Shown here piece by piece: positions 46,123-55,966 of a stretch of DNA of 64,000 bases (position 1 is the stretch's first letter; each line of letters begins with the position of its first letter). The stretch is taken from assembly GCA_023376005.1 (NCBI GenBank), contig CM042179.1, positions 14,410,252 to 14,474,251 of the forward strand, written 5' to 3'. The position numbers were made by a program, and so were the translations under genes. The notes below the pieces were generated by a model that ran no database searches, was not told the DNA's origin, and worked only from the letters and a program-made list of their open reading frames with translations. Origin of the DNA: Doryteuthis pealeii. Lineage: Eukaryota; Mollusca; Cephalopoda; Myopsida; Loliginidae.

Positions 46123-46130
<8 letters not shown>
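45620..46130 (+). mobile_element. Penelope-like or retrozyme-like element, right-arm reading
   Basis: Direct repeats GCCTTCAAGTAAAAATTTAA (about 45626) and GCCTTCAAGTAAAAATGTAA (about 46064), each followed by CTTTATTCAG/CTTTGTTCAG and AAATAAACAAACATCC-like sequence. They bracket about 430 bases with the hammerhead motif at 45919-45965. AGCTTAATTTCACTG also occurs twice (about 45608 and 45796). No ORF of a Penelope polymerase or GIY-YIG domain is present. Confidence 0.5.
45919..45965 (+). ncRNA. Hammerhead ribozyme motif (type I-like)
   Basis: Reads ATATCG (stem I), CTGATGAG (core), AACTT-AAT-AAAGT (stem II and loop), CGAAA (core), CAGTCTG (short stem III CA/TG with a small loop), TA (with G gives the GTA cleavage triplet), then CGATAT (stem I partner, perfectly complementary to ATATCG). 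All invariant core bases are present. Compared with the left-arm reading it has one extra A in stem II and one C fewer in the stem III loop. The very small stem III is known from hammerheads of Penelope-like elements and retrozymes, which often act as dimers. Activity is inferred. Confidence 0.75.
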
Positions 46131-46172
<42 letters not shown>

Positions 46173-46193
46173 TGTGTGTGTGTGTGTGTGTGT
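46131..46193. repeat. (TA)n then (TG)n microsatellite
   Basis: Mirror of 3068-3142. Confidence 0.95.
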
Positions 46194-46486
46194 GTGCATA
46201 ACGATAGAAATAGGTTCTTCTGGAAATATATCAAGTACACTAATTTATTTATAAGTTCAACTACCAATTCGACGTTTAAATTAAATAAGAATCGAGCTGT
46301 AATAGTGTAAATATTATATACTTTTTAGCCTGCCCACTTTGCTTTGAACAGTATATAGGAAAATCGGAATAGCCTGTCAATTTTAGAACAGACAGCTATT
46401 TAGAATAACATCTTTAAACCATAATAAATTACTCCCAGTTAAACAATTTTATTTAACAGACCATGACTTAACTTCACTGTGATAAA

Positions 46487-46857
46487 AATTGTATTATTTA
46501 GATATTTTGGACTGTTGTCCTTATCTTTATGGCTATATACACAACGTTTCGGTCGAGGTACCCTTCCTCCTTTTTCAGGTATTTCTTGTCGATCTCGTGC
46601 ACCTTCTTGGCGAACTTGGAAGCCTTCATGTCTTAATTGGGAGCCTTCACAAGACTTCGAAATGAACCCTTTATTTAATCCATTGGGGTAGATTGTTCTC
46701 ATTCCGTTAACCATGACAGGGTACAAGTGTTCATCTATATTAAATATTCTATATTATCATCGCCCGTAGTCAGGATTGAACCTGCCACCTCCAAGGGATT
46801 ATCATTTAGAACTGTATTAAACCAACCTTTACATCAGTTTTGTTATGTGCCCAACTG
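46487..46857 (-). repeat. SINE C, copy C1 mirror
   Basis: Minus strand: the B-box GGTTCAATCCTGACTACGG region at about 46772-46790, then TGGTTAACGGAATGAGAAC, short repeat units, and CGAAACGTTGTGTATATAGC near 46535-46555. The frame 46439-46726 is derived from it. Confidence 0.65.
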
Positions 46858-46924
46858 GATAAAAAAACATATCAAACATCGAATCAATCATGAAGATAGA
46901 TGGATATTACATCTAGAATCTATA

Positions 46925-47168
46925 ACTCATGGGAAATGGACTTGTCGCCCCGAGTTCAAATCCTGGACGTGGTAATTGCATTTCACTTATCGCTATTACC
47001 CTTGGGAAAGGTATGAATCCTACTCTCCCTCCAGCTATGGGTAAATAGTAGGGCAGACTGGGCTCTTTAACCTTGGTTAGGCAACCGGTCTAGAAGGAAA
47101 ACTCTGAATTCAAACCTGTTAAACTCCGCTTAAGAAATTGACCTTGTGTCACATCCTGCTCGTGTGGA
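46925..47168 (+). repeat. SINE-like repeat B, copy B1 mirror
   Basis: CATGGGAAATGGACTTGTCG, GAGTTCAAATCCTGGACGTG (strong B-box), GGTATGAATCCTACTCTCCC, AGACTGGGCTCTTTAACCTT and TTGTGTCACATCCTGCTCG. There is no poly-T insertion, unlike the left reading. Confidence 0.7.
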
Positions 47169-47221
47169 AGGGTTGGTATATATATATATATTATTGTTCA
47201 CAAGTACTTAACAAATTCAAA

Positions 47222-47452
47222 TTGGCGGAGGGGACTATTGTGGGTATCAGCCGACCATCGAAGGAGCCTATCCCCTTTTTTCTAACGCAAGCAGATCGAG
47301 CGCGACAATCATCTTCGGTTCCCCACTTTATCGCACTTATCAGATTACCCAATCTGTGCTACTCATGCGCAGAGTTTGCTGAAGACTGATATCGAACCCA
47401 GAACCTTGTGGTTCCTAGGGGATGCTCTACCGACTAAGCTAAACCGTATTCC
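47222..47452 (-). repeat. SINE A, divergent copy A9 mirror
   Basis: Minus strand: TTAGCTTAGTCGGTAGAGCA head, GGTTCGATATCAGTCTTCAG B-box, and GGATAGGCTCCTTCGATGG body. The frame 47138-47389 reads it antisense. Confidence 0.7.
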
Positions 47453-47459
47453 TCACAAA

Positions 47460-47904
47460 AAATACATTTTAATCTAGCAAATAATCTTATTCTCGTTATT
47501 CTCTACTTAACATCATTGAGGGAAAATCTTATAATATTATTACATAATAACGGAGTTTCTCATTATAGAATGAAATGTCGTTAAGGTGTTAGATTTTTTT
47601 ATAAACGTGAATGCTAATCCTGACGTTCATAAACTGGAAATGTAAACAGTCTCAAAACAAACACTTCTGGTAATTACCAATGGCCAAAACCGGTCGTGAT
47701 TTAATAAAATCTATTTACCAACGTTTGTGTGTCAAGCTTTTCGTTCATACATGTGCATACATGCACATACATGCACATCTACACATCAAAATCACAGTCA
47801 TTTACTTATTATATAGTTTATGACAATACTTATATCTTGACCAATGTAGCGCTTATTCCTTAAAGTAAAAAGGAGGGCGATCGTTCTATAATGGCTATCG
47901 TCGT
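47460..47904. other. No recognisable gene
   Basis: Mirror of 1232-1668, with AAAACCGGTCGTGATTTAAT at about 47688-47707. Confidence 0.45.
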
Positions 47905-48152
47905 AGGAAACAGACACGAATCCTGGACAATGCTAGATGCATTTCACATAGCAATAATACCACTGGGAATGGTATGAAACCAACTATTCTCACTCAAGAT
48001 ATGGGTAAATAGTAGTTCAGACTGAGCTTTTTAATCTCGGTGTAGCAACCGGTCTAAGAGAAAAAAAATAATTTAAAATTTAAACATTTTAAACCCCGCT
48101 TAAAAAATTGACCTTGTGACGCATTCTACTCGTGCAGTGGGTTGGTAAATAC
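47905..48152 (+). repeat. SINE-like repeat B, copy B2 mirror
   Basis: CAATGCTAGATGCATTTCAC, ATAGCAATAATACCACTGGG, ATGGGTAAATAGTAGTTCAG, GCAACCGGTCTAAGAG and TTGTGACGCATTC in family order. Confidence 0.6.
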
Positions 48153-48198
48153 ATATTACTTAAATGTGTATATCTGATTTGTATATTCCACATTTCAG

Positions 48199-48650
48199 CC
48201 CTGTCGGATTTGGGGTTTAGAATATACTGATTGCCTCTCTGCAGAGGATAAGACTCCTCCAGTGGGGCCACCTGTTGACCGCGGGTGGCGATCCGTGATG
48301 CTTAAAGATGGAATCCTGGTGGCTGAGTAGTCCATGACATGCAACATTCCACTTTGGACCTTACTTAGGCTAACGGGCGGTCAGAGAGACCCCCTCCGAT
48401 CAGCTGGTCATGTCAAGCCCAAGCACCTATATAATTGTCTCGAACATATTGCCCTTATGGTAAGCCCCAACCCTTTTTATCATGTGGGTGCTAGAAGGCG
48501 GTGAATGAGGGTCTTCATGTTAGGATCCCATATATGGGTTAAATAGGAAAATGTGTATCCATTAAGAATGAATTCATTTCAAAACTTTGTCGGCATTAAA
48601 TGACCCTCTGAGTTTGATATGCCCTAAAACAAACCAAACCAAACCAAACC
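48199..48650 (+). repeat. Element D, right-arm copy
   Basis: Starts CCCTGTCGGATTTGGGG, passes CTGCAGAGGATAAGACTCC, GACATGCAACATTCC and ACCCTTTTTATCATGTGGGT, and ends in ACCAAACC units at about 48630-48650. The fragment 1-395 is a direct copy of it. Confidence 0.7.
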
Positions 48651-48665
48651 AAAATATTCCACATT

Positions 48666-49104
48666 TAAAATTAAATTGTTTCAAATTAGATTCTTTTTTT
48701 TTCCTTTTTTTTTTTTTTTTCTTTTTCTCCTTTTTTTTCTCTCGTCTTTTGTGGTCATTTTTGTTTATATCGTTTATGATCAAACCGTTTAGTTTTCTGA
48801 GCGAAACTGGCAATGACGACCTTTTCAGAACACAGCTTGATCAATAAAAGGGAGTAAGCTAACTGAGAACTTTTATCATTTTTTTCAACATGCAAAAAAT
48901 GTAACATTTAATTTCTGAAATGTTCACTTTTTAAGAATTGTTCATAAAAGTAATAATTCATTTTATTCGATTTGATTTATTTGAAGATAGATGTATGCAT
49001 TTATTTATCTATTTACCGAATTTATTTAAAGAAAAAACATTTTATGATTTAAAATGAAGGAAACATTCTTTAAAATATTTAGTTCCTACGAAATATCAAA
49101 TTGT
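48666..49104. other. Unique AT-rich DNA outside the palindrome; no gene
   Basis: Begins with T-rich sequence (48690-48740), whose start also forms the loop at 409-452. No repeat family or coding signal recognised. The frames at 48574-48847 lie across the T-rich run. Confidence 0.5.
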
Positions 49105-49350
49105 ATACTATTAGCAATAGTCGATAGAGTGTCCGGCCGGGGACTCAAGGTTCCTGGTTCGAAATCGACCCTCGCCAACTCAGCGTATGAGTAGCACAGA
49201 GACCTGTGCAGTAAAGTGAGAAGCTGATGGTAGGCGTGGTGCTCCATCTCAATCTCCTTGGTCTAGCGCTAGTGAAAATGGGATAGAATTCCTTGCTATC
49301 TGCTGATACCGACTTTAAGCCACCCCGACGACTTTACTTTTACTTTTTTG
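49105..49350 (+). repeat. tRNA-derived SINE A, copy A6
   Basis: The head TAGCAATAGTCGATAGAGTG is a decayed A box. GGTTCCTGGTTCGAAATCGA is the B-box region. The body has CGTATGAGTAGCACAGAGAC, TAGGCGTGGTGCTCCATCTC, CTTGGTCTAGCGCTAGTGAA and CTGATACCGACTTTAAGCCA, ending GACGACTTTACTTTTACTTT. Full length. Confidence 0.8.
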
Positions 49351-49364
49351 TGTCATAGTTGTCT

Positions 49365-49595
49365 TCATAAGAAATGGACTCGGTGACTCGATTTCAAATC
49401 CTGGACGAGGTTTTTACATGCTAATACCCATGGGAAGGTATGAATCCAACTATTCTACTTCCAGCTATGAGTGAATAGTAAATCTCTAATGGTATGGCTA
49501 CCAGTCTAGGAGAAGGAAAACCCTGGATGAAAACTTGTTAAATTCTTATTAAGAAATAGGCCTTTTGTCACACCCTACGCATGGAGTAGGGTTCC
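49365..49595 (+). repeat. SINE-like repeat B, copy B4
   Basis: ATTTCAAATCCTGGACGAGG (B-box-like), GGTATGAATCCAACTATTC, CTTCCAGCTATGAGTGAATA, CCAGTCTAGGAGAAGGAAAA and TTTTGTCACACCCTACGC. Directly follows SINE A6. Confidence 0.65.
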
Positions 49596-49604
49596 TAAAT
49601 ATCA

Positions 49605-49805
49605 TTGGCATTTCAGTCTCGGAAGAATATAATATAGTTTTGTGTCCCGGAAGTTACATTGCTTCCAGTAACTGTGAAATCCAATGTTCGAAAAACATTC
49701 TCGACCACAGATGTCGTATGTGAAGGCTGTCCCTGAAGATGTTGATGTGCCTGTGCTTTATTGTCTCTGCTTTCTTTTGGACCTCTTGGCTTCATGGTGT
49801 TGCGT
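49605..49805 (-). pseudogene. LINE 3' end with finger (copy 3)
   Basis: The minus-strand frame at 49613-49795 reads MKPRGPKESRDNKAQAHQHL..., matching the CCATAAAGCCAAGAGGTCC start of the 57183 copy. The finger region is frame-shifted (VVENVFRTLDF for the expected frame). It ends near CTGAAATGCCAATGAT. Confidence 0.55.
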
Positions 49806-51088
49806 CAGAGTGGCCTTTTGTCACATCCTACTTTTAAAGAAGGGTTCCTAAATATATATGAGCATTATACCGAATTTTTTTGCTCCTTTCTGATTCAAAT
49901 CAACGACGTGTACCTCTACTAGTTGAAATATAAATTCAATCAAGTATTGTGTCACTCGTGATTTCATACGCTATCATCAGTTGCCTAAACTATTAAAATA
50001 ATCAATACAAAGTATTCACAAACGTAACTTCAGTCATTAATTACCTTAATATTTTTGGTATGTCATTATAACACCAGCTTGTTCAGATCAGCTCAATGAT
50101 TCCTTTTTGTACTTCGTTCACACAAGTTTACGTGTGTACAAACTCCTCACGCAGTCTATTGTTCACGTTAGAGTATAGCTCTTCATTCATTTGATTGTAT
50201 ATTTTTGTGTATACATACGTGTGAGTTAATGACAGTGTCAGGAGTTTCTTTTTTCCAAAAATAGAATGAAGTCGACGTAACGATTGGGAACTAACTAACC
50301 GTGTCGATTTGACCGAAAGCATAAAACTAACATATGACCTTTTTTCTTTTTGCTATTTTTTTAGGTTTTGATTGAATTCAATCACGCATGCGCAGTGTGC
50401 GTAAATTCTGGTTTGCTCGGCAACATAGCTTATTTCTCATCCCCGAGCATCGTCATTAATTCGTATAGGAAAAATCACACATTTCCGTGTTTTTTTTTTA
50501 CACATACCACACCCAAACTTACTCTCTCTTTTTTTTATTATTCTCTTTTTATTCTGACTTTCTTTAATATTTTTTTCTTCCTCTAGCATCCATATATACA
50601 TACAAACACTATACAGCACAACACATATAGACACACGCTAAAAAAAAGGTTCAGATAAATAATAAATAAACAAAAAAGAACAGCTTGAGCGTATGCGGAC
50701 AATGTAGTGGTTAATCGTGTTAACGTAACATGAGAGAGGAAATAATTTAGTCCGATTCTCTGCATTAACAATTTACATGATTATGAATGTAGTATTATTA
50801 GGAAAGGTAAACAATGGTAAGCAACAGGCATTCATTAAAAAACATCTCCCATTTTGATCAATTCAGTATTTTTTTTTCTTCTTTTATTTCTCTTATTTCC
50901 CTGCCATTTCAACAACTTTCCCCATTATTGGCATTGTTGTCGCCTGGTTTAATCTGAATGATTGTTCTTGTTCCCTATCGAAAATTGTTAATGAATTTTG
51001 ATACCGTTCTCTTTTGACAATGCTGCACAAAAACTAACTCCAATTTCAGCAGTTTTGCTTGTATAATAACAATACATGTTGCTTCCCA
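49806..51088. other. No recognisable gene
   Basis: Mixed AT-rich DNA. Short frames on both strands (50128-50322, 50368-50586, 50437-50771) have no recognisable domain or start context. Confidence 0.45.
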
Positions 51089-51098
51089 TTCTCTCTCC

Positions 51099-51190
<92 letters not shown>

Positions 51191-51231
51191 CTTTCCTTTT
51201 TCTTATATGTGCTCTATTCCTTTCTCGTATA

Positions 51232-51288
<57 letters not shown>

Positions 51289-51370
51289 CCATGCTCTCTC
51301 CTCATTTTATCTCATACGTTCTCTTTCTGTCTATCTTTCTTTCTACATTCCTTTATCTTATACCTTCTAC

Positions 51371-51454
<84 letters not shown>

Positions 51455-51461
51455 ACTCACT

Positions 51462-51497
<36 letters not shown>

Positions 51498-51531
51498 TCT
51501 CACTCTCTCACTCTCTATCTCTCAATCCATC
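51089..51531. repeat. Large (TC)n/(CA)n microsatellite cluster
   Basis: Several TC runs (51093-51151, 51236-51286, 51373-51455) and CA runs (51152-51190, 51466-51495) with short spacers. Three overlapping plus frames and two minus frames of 70-162 residues are pure dipeptide translation (SLSL, THTH, ERER). Confidence 0.97.
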
Positions 51532-51835
51532 TCAGGGGTGTGGTTAAAGAATGGAATATAATTGGAACAAAAGAAATGCAATGAAAAAGAAAAGGAAATT
51601 ATAAAAATGGAAGGGAGAGAAAAGGGACGTCATAACGGATTACTGAAGGGAAATAAAATAATAATACCAATTAGTGATATTTTGATATAAAGGTAAGAAG
51701 AAAAAAAACACATGAACAAAATAAGGAAAATATGATCAGAAATAGAAGTGTTCAAAAAAAAGGAGAGGAGACAGAGGGAGATAAATGGCCGAGAGAAAAA
51801 AAGAAGGAAAATGAATAATAAAAAAGTAAAGTAAA
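51532..51835. other. A-rich spacer, no gene
   Basis: Purine-rich (AAAAGAAAAGG-type) sequence leading into SINE A7. Confidence 0.5.
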
Positions 51836-52090
51836 ACCGGTGAAGTAGCCTATTGTTGGTATCAGCTATACATCGAGGGAGTCTATCACCTTTTCGTTAG
51901 CACTACACCAGGGAGACTCTTTTTACTGAAGAGGAGCACCACACCTACCGTCAGCTACCCGTTCAGAACTTAACCAAGATAATCCAAGCTGTGTTACTCA
52001 TACGCTGGGCTGGAGGGGACGAAATACAAAACCGGAACCTTGCAATTCCTTGGTGGATGGTCTATCAACTGGGTTAAACCGACCCCTTAA
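51836..52090 (-). repeat. tRNA-derived SINE A, copy A7
   Basis: Minus strand: TTTAACCCAGTTGATAGACC head, a B-box region at about 52015-52035 that is decayed, GTATGAGTAACACAGC, TAGGTGTGGTGCTCC and GATACCAACAATAGGC. The 3' end is TTTTACTTTAC at the low-coordinate side. Confidence 0.7.
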
Positions 52091-52190
52091 GGTAAAATGA
52101 ATAGTTAGATATAATCCACTCCTTTTATCAAAATAGGTTATGTCTAAGATATAAAATACTTTATCTAAAATTAATATTTACCGTATTTGA

Positions 52191-52520
52191 CGGCATATAT
52201 GACGCACTTTTTTCCCAAAGTTTAGGCTCAAAAAATTGCCCTGCGTCTTATACATCGTAGGTAAAGTTTGAGACCTCTCCTAGGCCTAGGCTAATCTTCT
52301 CTATGATGCTCACTAAATCAGCTTACACTAAGTACTTTTACCTACCATTGTACTGCCAAATTGCTTTTATACAGCTATGTTTCTGCTTGTGTAATGCACA
52401 GCTAGACTGTTTTCAACAATATATGCTTAAATACACTAAAGGCTTTTTGTCCTGAATCTGACCTGCTGAAATAGGGGTGCGTCTTATATGCCCGTGCGTC
52501 TTATATGCCGTCAAATACGG
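52191..52520. mobile_element. 330-bp MITE with 27-bp terminal inverted repeats
   Basis: The left end CCGTATTTGACGGCATATAT then GACGCAC. The right end is the exact complement except for one base (CATATAA for CATATAT). Both ends abut TA, consistent with a TA target-site duplication. The interior has no open frame of note. The ends and the TA target suggest mobilisation by a Tc1/mariner/pogo-type transposase. That assignment is inference. Confidence 0.8.
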
Positions 52521-52587
52521 TAATTCAATATTTAATTTAACAAAGGAAGCAAAAGTTTTTGTTTCCACTGATCGGCCAATGTGGTAA

Positions 52588-52832
52588 GTAGTAAAGTCGA
52601 CACACTGGTCAATTGGCGTTATCAACGAGGGAGTCTATCCCCTTTTTACTAGCACTAGACATGAGAGATTGTTTTGGCGTCTGAAGTGAAGCGCCACCTC
52701 TACCGCCAACTCTCCATTTTACTGCACAGATCGAATCTGTGTTACGCATGCGCTGAATTGGTGAGGGTCGTTATCAAACCCGGAACCTTGTGGTCCCAAG
52801 GCGGATACTCTACCGATTGAAGTAAAATGTAA
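52588..52832 (-). repeat. tRNA-derived SINE A, copy A8
   Basis: Minus strand: ACTTCAATCGGTAGAGTATC head (A box), GGTTTGATAACGACCC B-box region, GCGTAACACAGATTCG, TAGAGGTGGCGCTTCACTTC, CTAGTGCTAGTAAAAAGGGG. The body is close to A5. Confidence 0.72.
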
Positions 52833-53214
52833 ATAAGATTAATTGTTTAGGTTAATGTTGCTGGTTGTCCTTGCATCTTTAGTTTATTTTATATCGACTA
52901 GCAAATATATGCACCCCCCGGGTGCAAGTATTTAAGTTTTAATGTAATAAAATATTGTATTAAATCAGAAAGGCTAATGAAACTAAATAAGAATGCAGAT
53001 AAAAAGATTTGAAACAGAGGGAGTATAATAAAAAATAGAACAACTGAAATTTACTCTTCCATCACTCGTCTTTCATTGATATTTTTTTCTAATTTAAGTA
53101 TTTAGTTAAAAGAGGAAGTAAATAATAAAATGACAGTTATTTCATCTTGTTAATGGATCTCATTTAAGATTCATTGAAGAGATTTTTGCTTATATTCATT
53201 AAAATAAAACCAAA
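52833..53214. other. No recognisable gene
   Basis: AT-rich, without a recognised repeat family. Confidence 0.45.
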
Positions 53215-53527
53215 CAGTTAGAAATCAATAATACTAAGCACATATTTATTAAATTCGATTTTTTTAATATTAATATGCAAATTAGCCTTCCCATTCACAC
53301 TGTAAACCACTATTTTGTTGTATATATAAATATAATAGCATGTTATCAGTATGTAGACATGGTTAACAGTATTAATAATGTAAAATAATTTTATTAATAA
53401 TTGAGGTTTAAATAAAAATAAAATCATAGAGAATGTGATGTCAATAACTAAGGGAATTGTGACTTGAATAGTAATATAGTTTCGGTTACAGACAGAAAAA
53501 CACACAATCTCCATTATAATAAGATGT
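53215..53527 (+). repeat. About 300-bp dispersed duplicate (copy outside palindrome)
   Basis: Aligns with 44500-44810: CACATATTTATTAA, TTATCAGTATGTAGACATG, TAATAATTGAGGTTTAAATA and GTTTCGGTTACAGACAGAAA recur in order with scattered substitutions. The divergence here includes many substitutions, unlike the indel-type differences between palindrome arms. The minus frame 53218-53646 reads through it. Confidence 0.7.
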
Positions 53528-53639
53528 TCATGATCTGATAATTTTGTGTTGTATTCCTGCTCTTCTGTATAAAGCACGCAATTACTATTTGCAAATATGA
53601 ATTTTTTATATGCATGGAAGATGTTTATCGTAGTAGAAA

Positions 53640-53892
53640 AGGACACAGTGAGCCGTTTTCAAAGCCTGGACGATGATGTTTGCATTTCACATAGTGCTAA
53701 TACCATTGTGAATGGTATGGATCCAACTATTCTCTCTTTAGTTATTGGTAAAATATTGGGACAGACTGGGCTCTTTAACCTTGGTAAAGCGACTGGTCTA
53801 CGAGCTCTTGATTCAAGCCTGTTAAACTCCACTCAATTGAACTTGTGTCGAATCCTACTTGTGGTGGATGGTTGGGTAAATACATATATGGA
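53640..53892 (+). repeat. SINE-like repeat B, copy B5
   Basis: TTTTCAAAGCCTGGACGATG, GCATTTCACATAGTGCTAAT, GACTGGGCTCTTTAACCTTG, GTCTACGAGCTCTTGATTC and TTGTGTCGAATCCTACTTG. The frame 53597-53908 is this repeat. Confidence 0.65.
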
Positions 53893-54088
53893 TTTTGTAT
53901 TAGTTTAAATATGCACATTTTCAAAATATAGTCGAAGCTCTCATTAACTAACTAATAGAGGGAAGTGTGGTCCATTAAAGTTCCTAATTAGGAAGGGATT
54001 ATTTTGAGTCATAAAACCTCTATTGTAAATATCAATAGTGATGATCATAACGTAAATAATATAAAAACTATATATATATAGCATAAAT

Positions 54089-54095
54089 AAATATA

Positions 54096-54155
<60 letters not shown>
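54089..54155. repeat. (TA)n microsatellite
   Basis: Long TA run before the fold-back at 54162. Confidence 0.95.
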
Positions 54156-54160
<5 letters not shown>

Positions 54161-54161
54161 C

Positions 54162-54200
54162 AGTGCTTAAAAATACAGCATGACACACTTACGTAGAATA

Positions 54201-54295
<95 letters not shown>

Positions 54296-54358
54296 CCCTG
54301 GGGGAGAGAAGAGAGAGTGATGCTATTCTACGTAAGTGTGTCATGCTGTATCTTTAAG

Positions 54359-54362
<4 letters not shown>
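54162..54362. repeat. 44-bp inverted repeats flanking (TC)n
   Basis: AGTGCTTAAAAATACAGCAT at 54162 continues to GAATAGCATC and is inverted at 54319-54362 as GATGCTATTCTACGTAAG...TTTAAGCACT. Between the arms lie about 44 TC units and CACCCTGGGGGAGAG. Both outer edges abut TA-rich DNA. It may be a mariner-type solo terminal-repeat pair or a fold-back of a microsatellite. Confidence 0.75.

Positions 54363-54402
<40 letters not shown>
54361..54402. repeat. (TA)n microsatellite
   Basis: TA run between the fold-back and the transposase remnant. Confidence 0.95.
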
Positions 54403-54403
<1 letters not shown>

Positions 54404-54426
54404 TTCATAAGATAATATAGATAAAT

Positions 54427-55450
54427 TTGACATATTCATTTTTGGTTGTAAGTATTGTTGTAAGTATTGACGCACATTACGCATCATTTAAAAGCTTAGA
54501 CCCTTCTTCAGATAGAATGGATGACTGGAACACACCTGAATCATGGAAGAGAATAACTTGTATCATGATGATCTACGCCGGCCATCAAAATAAGGAGATT
54601 AGGGTTGCTGTCCAATGCTTTCTGAACACTGTAAAAATAATCAGGCATGAACTGGAGAATTGCAATGGAGACTACGAGGTTGTGGATCGAAGAAAAGCAA
54701 CATAACGATGTGATTGCGTTCGTACAGCAGAATTCCTCGAAGATCTGTAGAAAAAGGTGTTGGAGGACCCTGGCATTGGAATTCTGGCTTTGTCACGTGA
54801 ATTGGATGTTTCAGCCTCTACCATGAAGCTTGCACTCAATGAAGACCTTTGCTACTACTCATACAAGTGTCGCAGAGGTCAACTGCCCCCAGAAAATGCA
54901 TCCTGCTGAACCTAAAACAATTTGGTTCTTTTCCAATGAGAAAAACTTTTGCCAAAATCAAAAGCACAACACGCAGAATAACAGATGGCTTGCATACAAT
55001 CCAAAGAACACTCCTCGTGTCATGCAGACTAAATTTCCCCAAACTGCGATGGTTTTCGGATATGTATCCTCTGAGGGTGATGTGATGCCTCCACATTTTT
55101 TCAGAGAGGGTATCAGGTTGAATTCAGATGCCTATGTGGAGTTGCTAAACACTGTAGTCAAGCCCTGGATAACAAGGGTAGCCAATCATATATATGGCAG
55201 CAGGATTCGGCCCCCTGTCACACCTCTGGTAAAAGTAAAAAATGGTTGTCGGGGAATTTTTACGACTAAAGATTTTTTTACGGCGAAAGACACCAATCGC
55301 TGTGCCAGTACTACAAAAGTCCAGTTAATCGATAGAATTAAAGTAGTTTTGATACCCTTCACAGGGAAATTGTAACATCAGCTTGCTCCAGATTCCGGAG
55401 CAGAATTGAGGCTATGATCAACACTAATGGCGGTTATTTTGAGTGAAACT
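54427..55450 (+). pseudogene. IS630/Tc1/mariner-family transposase remnant (M3)
   Basis: Successive frames code for one decayed transposase. 54517-54705 gives an N-terminal helix-turn-helix region (WKRITCIMMIYAGHQNKEIR). 54750-54860 gives a second HTH-like part (LALSRELDVSASTMKLALNE). 54896-55200 gives the catalytic core with IWFFSNEKNFCQ, where the first catalytic Asp of the (S/T)DE motif is Asn. A frame shift near 55195 hides WQQDSAPCHTSG (second catalytic Asp). The block with the third acidic residue is missing after FYD at about 55265. The tail resumes with QLIDRIKV at 55331-55355. It is inactive on three counts. The first D-to-N is a base substitution, not an indel. Confidence 0.8.
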
Positions 55451-55545
55451 TGTTGACAGTAGTGTAATGTCCGTGCCTGTTGACTTTCTTTGAAATTCAT
55501 TAAATTTTTTCATTTTCCTTATGAAACTGTCAAATATCTCTCGAA

Positions 55546-55547
<2 letters not shown>

Positions 55548-55612
<65 letters not shown>
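55548..55612. repeat. (TA)n microsatellite
   Basis: Uninterrupted TA run downstream of the transposase remnant. Confidence 0.95.
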
Positions 55613-55614
<2 letters not shown>

Positions 55615-55966
55615 CTTAAAGGGAATATTAGCAATATATACGGTTTAAAAAATATAATATATTAAAATGTACAATACTACTTGTTTATTTCCCTTCTTCT
55701 GTGTAGTCGAAATGAATGTATATTTTGTCGTTGCACCGAATTCCGTTGACGGGGGTGTATATAAGGAATTAGACTGTAGATCCTTACACAATTATAGTTT
55801 ATGTACTTTCTATAAAGAAATATTTGTGTGATTTATGAAAAACTATCCTATGCTCTTTCCACGTTTACCAATCTATTATTTTCCACAAACATAGAGAGTT
55901 TCTATTCTAAGTAAAAAGTTAGAAAGAAACCCAAATTTGTTGAATAGCAAATAAGAAAAGAAAGTT
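55613..55966. other. No recognisable gene
   Basis: AT-rich spacer with no repeat family I recognise. Confidence 0.45.

Noticed and set aside
51059..51584. Overlapping frames of 125-162 residues on both strands
   Set aside because: They are pure SLSL/THTH/ERER translation of TC and CA microsatellites.
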